Below are positions 53,001 through 62,036 of a stretch of DNA of 64,000 bases, one piece after another. The DNA is from Atrichornis clamosus (taxonomy: Eukaryota; Chordata; Aves; Passeriformes; Menuridae). Numbering within the stretch: position 1 is the stretch's first letter; each line of letters begins with the position of its first letter. The stretch is from positions 1-64,000 of the forward strand of contig WBMZ01012765.1 of assembly GCA_013400975.1 (NCBI GenBank), in the 5' to 3' direction. The notes under the pieces are model-generated. The model made no database searches. It worked only from the letters and a program-made list of their open reading frames with translations, and was not told where the DNA came from. A program made the translations under genes and the position numbers.

Positions 53001-56000
53001 TATTTTTTTAATGTTATTACCTTTTTTTTCTTATATCACAGTACTGGTACAATTTCTGTGGGTTTTGTCTCCTGTTTGTACATCATGGCTGAATTCCTGC
53101 TTCCTCATTTCTTAGCAATGTATACAAAATTAACTTTGGTTTTGGCATATAAAGCAAGACTTCAATTAGCTTTCAATTAATTACTTTCATGCACATAAAA
53201 ATGTTGTTTTGCACATGTTACACAGTCTTTAACTTTGCCATCAAGTCAGAGGTCAAGATTTCACACCGCACTGTCTTCTCAGCTATATTTTAACCTAAGA
53301 ATGCCATGGATAGTCACTTTCACTCCTTTCTTCATGTGTCGAGGATGGACTGGGCTTATTCTTCTGCTCTACCCTCAGACTGGCCTAATGATGGGCTTGT
53401 TTCCAGTGCCCCTTATCTTATGACTGTCCTTCAGGTTTTCATGTTTGCTTGGAGGAGGAAGGAGCTGAAGTGTTACAGATTTTATCAACATATGCAATCT
53501 GCATTTTTTGAGCTCTAATGTGGAGGATGTAGCAAAGGGGCCAAGTAGGAATAGGCAGTGATTGGCTATTCCAGTTGGCTGTGGGATATAGGGTTAGACA
53601 TATCACGATGTCACAAATCTTGTAAGAGACAGGAGGAGGGGTGATGTAGAGCCAGGTCTTCGTCATCCCAAGAAAAGCCATGGGAAGCAGATGTGATCAA
53701 GCTGACAGCATTAGTTACAAGCAATGCAAAGGCACTGTCAGACCTGTGAATCTCCTTTTCAGGTCATCTGTCCCAGTCTTAACAGCTTCTGTAGTCAGAC
53801 ACTTGCTGAGAAGTGACCTCAGGTTTGAGTGCCAAAGTTGCCAAGTGCCCGAAAGCCCATTCATGTGCCCTGCAGTACAAATCCACACAAGGCTCTTCCT
53901 CACACATCTCAATTCATAGCAAAGTGCTTTAACTCTTCTACCACTATGTTGCAGATAGGATTTGTGATGAACTACCGGATGGGAAGGTAGTCATGTTTCC
54001 TCTATGTATCTTTTTTTTTAAGTAATACCTGCTGCTTTTCATTTTGCAGTGACAAAACAGTGTGAAACACAGACTGTGATAGTGGTGGGGTTTCGTTTAG
54101 TGGGGTTTGTTGGTTTTGCTGTATATCCTGCAGCTTTAAAATGAGTCAGTTGTGACCCAAGAAATAATTGATGGGGATGAATTTACAGAAATAAACAATG
54201 AACCCTAGGAAACCCAGTTTTTTGACAGCTCATTTTAGTTAACTAGCTCAAGTTCCAGTTGGTGGTGATTAGGTGCTCTCAAACTGGTAATTTACTACAA
54301 TAAAACCTAGTTTTCAGAGGATTCATGCAAATGTAAACCACGTGTAGTGGTTTATAATAGCAGTATTTCATATAGATAAAAAATACCCTGTTGCTCAGCC
54401 AATTGGCTGTGTGTTTTAATTCTCAGCATTCTACAATAATAATAAAACAGCTGGGGCAGGAAATTGGTCATTTGCTAGTAGTTAATGCCTGATTTGTGTG
54501 TGTTTGCCATCCTCCACCACCAGCAGAACTGAATAACACTATAAATTCCCTGCTCCTTCTGGGTATAGAAATTGTGACTCAGTTACGGAAATTTTATTCT
54601 GTGGTCTGATGTATTCAAGATTGGAGAAAATTAATCTCATGTCAAACTATGATTTTATAGAGATCTTTTTAATAGATCTTTTTAAACGGAAGTTTTAATG
54701 TAGATGGGGAAAACAATATTTGATTTTCAGTTAAGTATTTTACACTAATTGTGGTTTAACATTTTATATTTTGTCTGTATTTTTTTTGTCTTGTATATTC
54801 TGTTCTCCCCTCCAACTTTCAGCTTAACTCAGCAGGAACAATTCAAAGCACAGCAGGGCACGGGAACAGGGGTGTCCCCAATGATCATGAATTCTGCTAA
54901 TAACAAAGAAGTGGATATCTTACGGATGCTTACCAAGGCCAAAGATGAGTATACCAAGGTGAGACTTGCTGTTTATAAAAAGTGGACATTTCTTTTTGGC
55001 TATGATGCCAACACGTTCCCACATTACATTATGAAACATAAAAGATTGGATTTTGGTTTATTTGGGTTTTGAACAGTTTTACTCAAAAGTGAAAGTGATT
55101 TTGGACCGTGTGTTCTCTCATTTTGTGAAGTGGCTGGTAGAAACGTTCTACCAGAATTTGCTGAAGATTCAAAAGAAGTTAATGCTGTCAATAAACCTTC
55201 TGGAAGGAGAATGTGTATTTGATTGATTATTTGTTGAATAGTAGAGGCTAAGAACAAGTATAAATTGCCTTTCATTTTGACTCTTAGAGCTCCTGTGCTT
55301 ATTGAGTAGCATCTGGAAGTAGTGCCCTCTTTCTGAGGGAAGTATTTACCTGGTAATAGTTTCTGTGGTTTGTACAGAGGAGACAGGCCTTTGTTCAGAG
55401 CAGACCTTTGACAGTGAAGTTACTGTGTTTAATTGTGGTTGTTAGCTACTTTCAGACACTAATGGAAGGAAATGAAAAGGTTGAAATGTAGTATGATTTC
55501 AGCCCGTGTGCTGCTTTGGTCTTCTGAGGCTTCTAAATAAAGAAGTAACTAATGGACTAATAATGTTCTCTATTATTGAGCAATCAAAAACGTTTTACTT
55601 TGGGGAATAAAAATCTAATAATTTTAACTATCCATATATAAGCTGCAAATTGTTACAGAGCCTGCAGGTTCCTACTGCTGTTTCCTGTATTGCTTATGTG
55701 CTGTCGTGCAATTATAGAGCCCATAAGTGCTCTGAGTCTAGAAATATACATCTATCTTAACTTTTTCTCTCTTTAAATTCCTTGTGTTTATTTTTTTCTG
55801 AAATGTAGCTACTAATAAAATTCTCAGAAAGATAATAGCAAACTGAGCTATGGTGAAATGTAGCCCTTTTTGTTGTGGTATAGTTTCTTTTGAAGCTTGG
55901 GGTCTTTGCATTTTCTGTCATAGAGATTTAATATATTACAGTGCACAACCACTTCCAAAATCTGCTATCTTTCCCATATTTTAATACTGTATCTAATCTT

Positions 56001-59000
56001 GGCATAGGAGGGTATGATTTGAAGTGTTCTGAAATGTTTAAGTGGTTTTCATTAAATAACATTAAAAATACTGCAAATGGAAAACTGGAACAATATTAGG
56101 CTGTCTTCAGATTCTATGAAAAGGAGGTAATAAATCTAAAAGACATTACCTTCCATTTCTACATTAGCACACAGAAAATCAAGACAAAGGAGAGGAAATT
56201 CTGTTATTTAAATAATAGCTTTTACAACTTTTTCTCCCTTTAGAATCTTTTGCAAATTTGCTTCTTACTTCATCTTTAATCTTTCTGCAATTAAGGGATT
56301 GCCAAGGAAATAAATAGCATGGAAACTTCCTCCTCATCTGGGACATGAGTGCTAGCAATGTCTGACCTCTTAAGAACAGGATATGTGTGATTTCTTGTAT
56401 TGTTAGTAATATAAATTTCAAAAGAGTGTGATAAAGTCAGTGACAACCATTTTTGTATTTAATGTCAATATGTTTCAGAGCAGTCGTGCTTTTTGACTGG
56501 TTTATGACATCTACTTTCTTGCCAGTGTATGTCTTGACAATCTGATGTGCTGAAATTAGTTACGAAATATGTTGTTCTCTTTTTTGAATTCTGTGTTTTT
56601 TCAGTGAAGAGTGTTTTAAAGTGTTAGAAGCTGTAGAATAAGAACACCAATTTGCAAGGAATTTTCATCAGTTTTTAAGAGTGTAACTAATTTTGAAGGG
56701 TGTATCTTGTTCCTAAATTAACTTACACTTTTAGAGGTTACATGCAAAATAAAATACATAGCCTGACCCCTCGTTTTTTTCATAATGAAGCTTTAAGATT
56801 CTAAACCACTGGATTTTTTTTTTAAATGTACTTCTTATAGTCTTGCCTTCTCTTGATCTCTAGTAAGAAAAACCTGGCTTCAATGATAGCCAGGGAGAAA
56901 AACAGTTGAAGAGCTGCTAGGATACAGAACAAAGCATGACAAAATGTGTTTCTCCTTGACCATTGTGCCTTGTCTTGTACTGCAGGACAAGCTCCGGTTT
57001 TAGCTCTGCTGCACAGTTCTATTCCAGCATTTACACATTTACAACACCAGCTTTGATCTGTTAAAGGCCAGATTAGGTGGGCCTCCTTTATCTGGTTGAT
57101 GTGCCCAAAATAACCAAAGCTTCCATTTTCACTCCTTGGGACACACAACAATTTAATAAAATATAATTTCTGTGAGTGTGTAAGCAAGACCCCTGGACTT
57201 CTGTTTTCATTCTTTGCTTGCATCTTCATTGTCATCAAAATGTTCCATAAGGACTGCCCTGACCAAACAGTAATATAGTTTCAAAGTTTTCAGGCACCTT
57301 AGCTTTTGATTTCTCACCTGGGGAAGACTTGATGGTAGAAGGTCTAGCTTTCCTGAGAGTAGTGCCGTACTTGGCCTGAACGATGCCTACATTGCTATGC
57401 TTAAACAGTCTGGAAATGGTTCCATATGTCTCACTTTATCAGGGCTTTGACTGGAAGGCCTTGCTGCTGCTACTCTTCTTCAAGACAGTTCATATCCTCT
57501 TTAGTTGCTCTCTTCTGCTGAGCACCTTGTACACCTTCATGTGTCTGTTTATTCATGTTGTTTTGTGGCTGCTTTACATCATCTAGGTAGAAGTCCCCAC
57601 TTTCCAGGGCTTTGGTGCTCTGCACTCGAGCTCTGACAATGCCAAAACCTACTTCATCTCTTTCTGCACATGTAGACATCTGTCTACGAAGATCTTCAAA
57701 GTTCCTTCAAGTCATGGCAGACATTCTCTCCTTGTATCAAACCTTCTAGCATCTCCTCCTTGTATTTGACAGATCTTTGCAGCTCACAGGTCTCAAAGTC
57801 AGGTTTTTGCTCCAGAGCATGAGGTTGGGATGTGATACGGTGTTTGTTTCAGTAGCACTGCAGTACTGAGGTACCATGCTTATGCACTGCCTCTTTCCTT
57901 CGACAGTGTCCTGTTCAGCTTCATACTGTACAGGTAGACTATGAAGTCTCACAACACAGAGCAGTTGTTTGCCTCAAATATCTCTGACTATACCAAACTT
58001 GCCAAAACATCCTCAGTGATTTTCTTGCTCTTTTTGATTCACATTCACCATGTGTATCTAGTTTTGTTCCAGTGTTGCTGAGCCTTTCTTTGACTTGATC
58101 TTAGAACCTTTTGATTTCTTATGCGTCTTTTGTAGGAGCACAGCTTTGAATAGGACACATGAGTAAAGGGCAGACCTGTGAAGCAAGATGTAGTACTTGT
58201 CAAATGTTGTAGCTGATGAGTACTCTCTGGTTCTATCACTAAAGAGCATGGTGACATTTCTTTTATGCTGCTTTTTGCTGTTTGTTGATAACAGCATCTG
58301 ATATCTTCTTTACCTGTCTACCTGACAGCTGCTTAAAATGTCATGCTAGTGCTCCTGACTTACTCGTCAGCAAGGCCATGCTCCCCATCTGCCAAAATGG
58401 CTTTATATTCTGAGCTCCAATAGTTACAGATTCTTTTGAAATCATCACAGGCTTCTTTTCTCTTCAGTGTGCTTCTGTGTTTGATACCAACCTACTAGCC
58501 TTGTTATCAAATCACAGCAATGCTATCAAGTCAGGTCAATGTCATTCTCTATAGGCCTTTGTGTGTAGTGATGCTCATTTTGCTGAGGAATTTGGTCTAA
58601 AAAATGCTCATATAGTGATAACTCTGTTAAACTCTACTGCTTCTCACCTCATTTTTATATGCTTAGTTTAGTGATCATGCAGAGTATGACAGTGGAATCT
58701 AAGGTACTTATGGATTCTGAAGAATTCAGCCTATTAAAATACCCTGAGGAAGTAAGAGTACTATTTAAATTCTGCTGAACTCAATGTGAAATATTCAAGA
58801 GGATGTTATCCATTGTGTTAGAGAAAAAGCTTATATGGTTTTTACCCAAAAAGTTAGGCTGAAAAATAGCAATAAGAAGAAGGTATGTTGAAGAAAAGGC
58901 AGCATCATTAGAAAGAGAACAGTTTGGGAGAAAAGAAAGCTATTTAATCTTACTGAAGTGCAGTTTGGGTCCATGTAGGATCTGTCCGACCTGGAAAACA

Positions 59001-62000
59001 ACAGAAGGTTTTCAGGACCTACTGGAGCCCCTTAAGTCCCCACAAGAACTCAAGTTCTGCTCTCCTGAGCAGCCCTGGAACCAGCATGTCTTTATTTGTT
59101 GTTGCAGTAGGTGTCAGAAATGGATTAAATGATCAGTTTTGTATATTTGAGAGTGGGGGTTATTTTCTCACCTGGCACGTTTGCACTCTAAAGTTTGTCT
59201 CAGAAAGTTCTGGAAAGGGCACTGACACTTTCATGATCGCACAGCAGTGGCTCTGTTGTGTGTTCACATAGCATCTGCCCAGTCCAGAATTCTGGCCCCA
59301 GTAAAGCACAAACCTGGGCTCTTTGGAGGAAAGAATGTGAAACCAAAATTGATCATCATTACCCAACCATTTGTCCTGCAGCATAAAATTTAGAGCCCAT
59401 CAAATTCAGATAACTATGAATATTATTGTTGGATAGAATTAACTTTGTTAGATAATTCTTATAAAAATCATTCCACTTTCTTGGTTTCAATTGTATCAAG
59501 TGGCGAGGATTTCGAATACACTGTTTTCTTTTCTACTCACAGTAGCATTCCATGTATATCCAATGCTTTTTTTAGTTTCAACTATATTCTTGTATTTTAC
59601 AATGTAAATAAGAGCATGTTATCCACATTTTCCTTTTCCATTTACTATTTCTCTTTCATGTAGCATTTTCTGTAATTAAATCATGCCCTTCTCTCTTCAT
59701 ATGACAGCAATTTCATGTCCCTGATCACTTTTAGTTATCTGTCTCTGACCATCTTTTTTATAAATATTGTTATTAATTCTGTCATATTTAGTAAGAAATA
59801 ACATTGATTCTACAAATTGATTAAATTTTTAATTACTTTTCTGTGCATCCTGCAAGTTCCCACCATGTGAAGATTTATGTAAAAGAGGTTGAGTTATAAT
59901 TCTACTTTTTGACAAAAGCGTTTTAAATGTTCTTTATGGGCACATCAATCCTTCATGAATCTAAACTACTTCTAGCTGCCTGTTGATACAGGAAAAGCAT
60001 GTCTGTTACTTAGTTTCTAAGGTGCTTTTAAAATTTATTTTATGTTTTTTAAGTGCAGGAAAAGCAGATCGTCAAAAAGAGTACTGAGATTTAAATTAGA
60101 GGGCAGCCTCATACTAGAGAAATCTTGGAATCAAGTGTTCAGTTTGACATATGCCTTGTGGTTTTAGAAAATTAGGTTGCAGTTGTTAGAGCTCTTCCAG
60201 TAGCGTAATATTTCATATTCAGTGCTGAGATTAGTATTTTTGGTTTTTGAATACCTGGTTATGTCTGTATTTTGCTATAGTTGAGAACTAAGGGAAAAGA
60301 TATAGTCACACAAACTAAGAAATACTTTTTTTCTGTTGCAGTGTAAGACCTGCTCAGAGCCAAAACAAATAACCAGTTCCTCTGCAATCTATAACAACCC
60401 CAACCTAATCAAACCAATTCCAGTGAAGCCGAGTGAAAATCAGCATCAACGAATCTCTCAGCAAAGCAAGGTAAAATGTGTTGTGTGTTTTCTGGCTGGT
60501 GCTGCTGTCATCGAGTAACGGGAACATTTATTTGAGTTGGAAGGTCAGTGCAAGAATTTGAGATGGAACCACTGTAAGGGATGATTTTAATGCACACCTA
60601 ATCTGTTTTGTAAAAGCTCCCCAACCCCCACCATGTGACATGGACAGACATGCTGTCCTGATGCAAAAAAGAAATACTAGTCTTTCAAATTTTAGATGCT
60701 GCTTTGATCACAAGCTGGTCTGTTCAATTGCTGGACCACAGTTCTTGTGGGGGTTTTTTTTAGGGGAAATCATTTAATCTAAATAAAGGAAAGTCTCCTG
60801 GTATATCTTCAAGCCAAATCACATGGGAAAATCCCAAAAACTGATTTCAGCTTGACCAGCAGATGCACAAGAAGTGGCCCTACTTCGTACACAGGCAGAT
60901 TTCTGTCTCTTACTAATATTGTACTGATGGCTGTAGGAGAAGATGCTCTTTCATGTTATTTAAAGCAAAGCCACTGCTACATCTCAGATTCAGTGATTTT
61001 CTCCCACTTTAGCAGCTTGACAACAGTCTTCTTGCCCTTCGTATGTGACAAAACTATTAAAAATTCTCTTGGAGAAAAAAGAGCATAGCAGTTTTCTCAG
61101 CTTTTCATTGAATACTGCTGGCTAAATATTGTCACCACTTAATGTAACTTATGTATAAGGGAACCATGTTTACTCTTTTCCTTTGTCCCCTCACAGAATG
61201 TGGATCCTGAACCACAGCACTTGTCTTTGACAGCACTGTTTGGCAAACAAGAAAAGCCAGATGTCTCAGAACCACTTAATAAGCAGCATCAAGAGAACCT
61301 CCCTGTTCGGCAGGGAGTGGTACGTTCACTGTCCTACGAAGAACCCAGCAGGCATTCTCCCTCTGCAGAGAAGCAGCTTTGCCCTGCCATCCAGAAGCTC
61401 ATGGTGCGTGGGACAGAGCTTCATCCCCTCGCTGAGTTTCCTGAGAACCGACTCTGTGAAAATGGCAATATCCACCCTGTGGGGGAGACTTTCACAGGAC
61501 TCTTCCAGCCTGTGGCTTCTCATGGTATTGCAACGTCTCACGTAGTTCAGGATACTGCTGGCACTCAGAGCTTACTGCAGAAATTGCAAAGTCAGTCAGG
61601 GTCAGTGACTAAAATGGACCCCAGTGCAACAGGACCTGTGAACTCGACAGCTTCTGTGTTCAGCAGGACTCCTGCTCCTGTTGGAGCACCAGCAGCACCA
61701 GTAAATAACATGAGCCAGCCACCTTTGGTGTATTTCAACGGGTCCCTACCAGGCCAGACTTTAGAGGCTCAGACACTTGGTAAAGAACAATCCAAACTTC
61801 CCAGACAGCCACTTTCTCTCTCTGGCAATCAAGCAGCCAATTCTGGGGTGATTTCACCTCAAGAGTTACTGAAAAAACTCCAGATAGTGCAACAAGAACA
61901 ACAGCTCCATGTATCCAGCAGACCAACCTTGGCAGCTAAGTTTCCTGTTGTTACCCAGAATACCAGTACACTAAAACCACTGGATTCCTGGATAGAAAAG

Positions 62001-62036
62001 GCTCCAGGCACAGAAAAACAGAGCGCTCTGTTTCAG
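28888..62036 (+). CDS. DCP1B: DCP1B, mRNA-decapping enzyme 1B (spliced, seven exons in window, 3' end missing)
   Basis: DCP1B is a cofactor of the decapping enzyme DCP2. It acts in cytoplasmic P-bodies in 5'-to-3' mRNA decay. Joining 28888-29022, 30188-30228, 32500-32627, 52614-52680, 54823-54958, 60342-60470 and 61197-62036 gives 492 uninterrupted codons, and every junction has GT-AG. Residues 1 to about 125 form the EVH1-type domain, with segments such as HDPYISGIVDVASQVALYTF and YGIWFYDKEECQRIAELMKN. The central region is low-complexity and carries the short motifs HLSLTALFGK (220-229) and VISPQELLKKLQIV (430-443). The sequence follows human DCP1B rather than DCP1A: SMENRTEPITKDLDFQLQDP and CKTCSEPK are DCP1B signatures. 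Human DCP1B is about 617 residues, so roughly 125 C-terminal residues, including the trimerisation domain, lie past the right edge. Confidence 0.97.
29285..29595. repeat. Degenerate GC-rich minisatellite in DCP1B intron 1
   Basis: A 19-base unit, CTGTGGAGGTTTAACGTGG, is repeated perfectly at 29285-29303 and 29304-29322. From about 29380 to 29595, six or seven longer related units follow. Each has the pattern 'gg-gac/gct-tgg-ggtttaaccc-agggc-tgtgg' with substitutions and small gaps. Unit length drifts between roughly 25 and 38 bases. It is local tandem duplication just downstream of the CpG island. Confidence 0.75.
30188..30228 (+). CDS. DCP1B: DCP1B coding exon 2
   Basis: This 41-base exon is too short to be found by ORF length. 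It encodes EKTDVEGTLFVYT plus two bases of an Arg codon. A pyrimidine-rich acceptor (TTTTCTTCAG) precedes it and the donor GTGAGG follows. The peptide is identical to the human DCP1B segment and continues the EVH1 beta-sheet. Confidence 0.95.
31917..32102 (-). mobile_element. CR1 LINE 3'-end fragment, antisense, in DCP1B intron 2
   Basis: The + strand begins AGAATCATGGAATGGTTTAG, continues CATGGGCAGGGACACCTCTC and AGACCAGGTTGCTCAAAGCC, and ends TGTTCCAGTGTCTCACA. This is the reverse complement of the avian CR1 3' terminus. At about 185 bases it is a short 5'-truncated copy. Confidence 0.9.
32500..32627 (+). CDS. DCP1B: DCP1B coding exon 3
   Basis: The exon completes the split Arg codon and then encodes SASPRHGFTIMNRLSMENRT...LLYRNAR plus one base of a Leu codon. 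The acceptor is AATTTTCAG and the donor GTAAGT at 32628. This is the most conserved EVH1 core. The DCP1B-specific wording (SMENRTEPITKDLDFQLQDP) separates it from DCP1A, which has NMHNLVEPVNKDLEFQL. The 20-kb intron that follows hosts the antisense CACNA1C exon. Confidence 0.96.
32926..32943. repeat. (GT)9 microsatellite in DCP1B intron 3
   Basis: A perfect GT dinucleotide run lying about 300 bases after the exon 3 donor. Confidence 0.85.
41042..41171 (-). CDS. CACNA1C: CACNA1C alternative first coding exon (long 'cardiac' N-terminus of Cav1.2)
   Basis: On the - strand, ATG at 41171 begins 43 codons plus one base. The protein starts MFQALVRQAYHPLPSH and continues KYKGKLVHETQLNCFYIKPG. A consensus donor, G|GTAAGAC, follows at 41041. 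This matches the mammalian long N-terminus of the L-type channel alpha-1C subunit (recalled as MLRA.VQP.TPAYQPLPSH...VHETQLN.FYISPG), which is joined to exon 2 through a split Gly codon. Downstream exons lie left of the window. The frame is open upstream to another ATG at 41237, but family alignment puts the start at 41171. The exon lies inside DCP1B intron 3 on the opposite strand, as in human. The bird form is about three residues shorter than the mammalian form, near residues 8-11. Confidence 0.93.
41172..41290 (-). promoter_or_regulatory. CACNA1C: Probable 5'UTR/promoter of the CACNA1C long-N-terminus exon
   Basis: This is the sequence immediately upstream, in the - direction, of the CACNA1C start. 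It is not CpG-rich. It contains an E-box CAGCTG (41197-41202), an M-CAT-type CATTCC (41237-41242) and an AT-rich stretch further upstream. These motif types occur in muscle promoters but are short enough to arise by chance. A pyrimidine-rich stretch ending CTGTAG at about 41223 could act as an acceptor, so an upstream noncoding exon cannot be excluded. No TSS can be fixed from sequence. Confidence 0.3.
42371..42382. repeat. Run of twelve G
   Basis: A G homopolymer preceded by CC and followed by AAAAAGGG, in DCP1B intron 3. It is about 1.2 kb upstream, in the CACNA1C direction, of the nested CACNA1C exon. Confidence 0.85.
47532..48110 (+). other. 192-codon open frame in DCP1B intron 3, with splice-like signals
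   Basis: This is the longest intronic open frame. Its translation has no domain I recognise. A strong donor CAACAG|GTAAGT lies at 48003, and acceptor-like TTTTTGCAG ends at 47758. In the overlapping frame starting at 47759 the translation is hydrophilic and more protein-like (...TSNQPLGNEVHAVSAATSDD...). After three stops the same frame continues with a Lys/Arg/His-rich stretch (...TGKSPVPLEPKQSRRN...). Options are a cryptic or noncoding exon, a decayed coding remnant, or chance. I would not annotate it as a gene. Confidence 0.25.
49869..49900. repeat. Nested palindrome, X-box-like
   Basis: There is a perfect 11-base inverted repeat: ACCAGGGTTAC (49869-49879) and GTAACCCTGGT (49886-49896), with a 6-base loop. 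Overlapping it is a second perfect palindrome, GGTAACC-CT-GGTTACC (49885-49900), resembling the two half-sites of an RFX X-box. It could be a protein-binding site or a hairpin, or chance. Confidence 0.5.
52614..52680 (+). CDS. DCP1B: DCP1B coding exon 4
   Basis: A 67-base exon that completes the split Leu codon and encodes LSIYGIWFYDKEECQRIAEL, then MK and part of Asn. The acceptor is TACATTTACAG and the donor GTAAGTG at 52681. It encodes the last strand and the C-terminal helix of the EVH1 domain. Phases on both sides match exons 3 and 5. Confidence 0.95.
52681..54822 (+). other. DCP1B intron 4
   Basis: About 2.1 kb between exons 4 and 5. Open frames are short (80 codons or fewer) and show no recognisable family. 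I see no repeat or RNA gene in it. Confidence 0.85.
54823..54958 (+). CDS. DCP1B: DCP1B coding exon 5
   Basis: The exon completes Asn124 and encodes LTQQEQFKAQQGTGTGVSP, then a segment ending EVDILRMLTKAKDEYTK (residues 153-169). The acceptor is CCAACTTTCAG and the donor GTGAGA at 54959. The EVDILRML...AKDEY helix is shared by DCP1A and DCP1B; DCP1A has the related IDILEMLSRAKDEY. Translation that reads on into the intron is not part of the protein. Confidence 0.95.
54959..56813 (+). other. DCP1B intron 5, left part
   Basis: AT-rich intronic sequence between exon 5 and the antisense coding-like remnant. Open frames are at most about 80 codons and none looks real. The exon-5 frame stays open for 37 further codons into the intron before a stop. 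Confidence 0.8.
56814..58560 (-). pseudogene. Possible antisense processed-pseudogene remnant in DCP1B intron 5
   Basis: Read on the - strand, frames broken by stops and shifts still give long charged, coiled-coil-like stretches. One, near 57810-57690, includes KPDFETCELQRSVKYKEEML. It is followed in another frame by a 69-codon piece at 57679-57470 with VRARVQSTKALESGDFYLDD. A third near 57400-57250 is Lys/Ser-rich. The piece at 58297-58058 includes SSATTFDKYYILLHRSALYS. No introns are evident. A run of ten A (as T, 56814-56823) lies at the - strand 3' end, as expected of a retrocopy. I cannot name the parent gene, and the reading is mine by eye. Processed pseudogenes are rare in birds, which weighs against it. 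Confidence 0.35.
58561..60341 (+). other. DCP1B intron 5, right part
   Basis: AT-rich intronic sequence leading to the exon 6 acceptor. Open frames are under 80 codons. No repeat or RNA gene is recognised. Confidence 0.8.
60342..60470 (+). CDS. DCP1B: DCP1B coding exon 6
   Basis: Exactly 43 codons in phase 0, starting CKTCSEPKQITSSSAIYNNP and ending ...QHQRISQQSK. The acceptor is TTCTGTTGCAG and the donor GTAAAA at 60471. The block SSSAIYxNPNLIKPIPVKPS is nearly identical to human DCP1B. The exon is 3n long and phase 0 at both ends, so it could be skipped without shifting the frame; whether it is cannot be seen here. Confidence 0.95.
60471..61196 (+). other. DCP1B intron 6
   Basis: A 726-base intron between exons 6 and 7 with consensus ends. 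Nothing else is recognised in it. Confidence 0.85.
61197..62036 (+). CDS. DCP1B: DCP1B coding exon 7 (large central exon)
   Basis: The exon has 280 codons in phase 0, starting NVDPEPQHLSLTALFGKQ and ending ...TEKQSALFQ. The acceptor is CCCCTCACAG and the donor GTAAAT at 62037. Recognisable blocks are the HLSLTALFGK motif, RQGVVRSLSYEEPSRHSP, KQLCPAIQKLMVRG, YFNGSLPGQ and VISPQELLKKLQIVQQEQQ. It is rich in Ser, Pro, Gln and Thr and is probably disordered between the short linear motifs. Human DCP1B has a polyglutamine run just before EKLPIRQGVV; here the same place reads LNKQHQENLPVRQGVV, with no repeat. The ATG seen just inside the exon in another frame is not a start. Confidence 0.96.

Noticed and set aside
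54749..55072. 107-codon open frame as a separate small gene
   Set aside because: Its middle is DCP1B exon 5 in the correct phase; the ends are read-through into introns 4 and 5.
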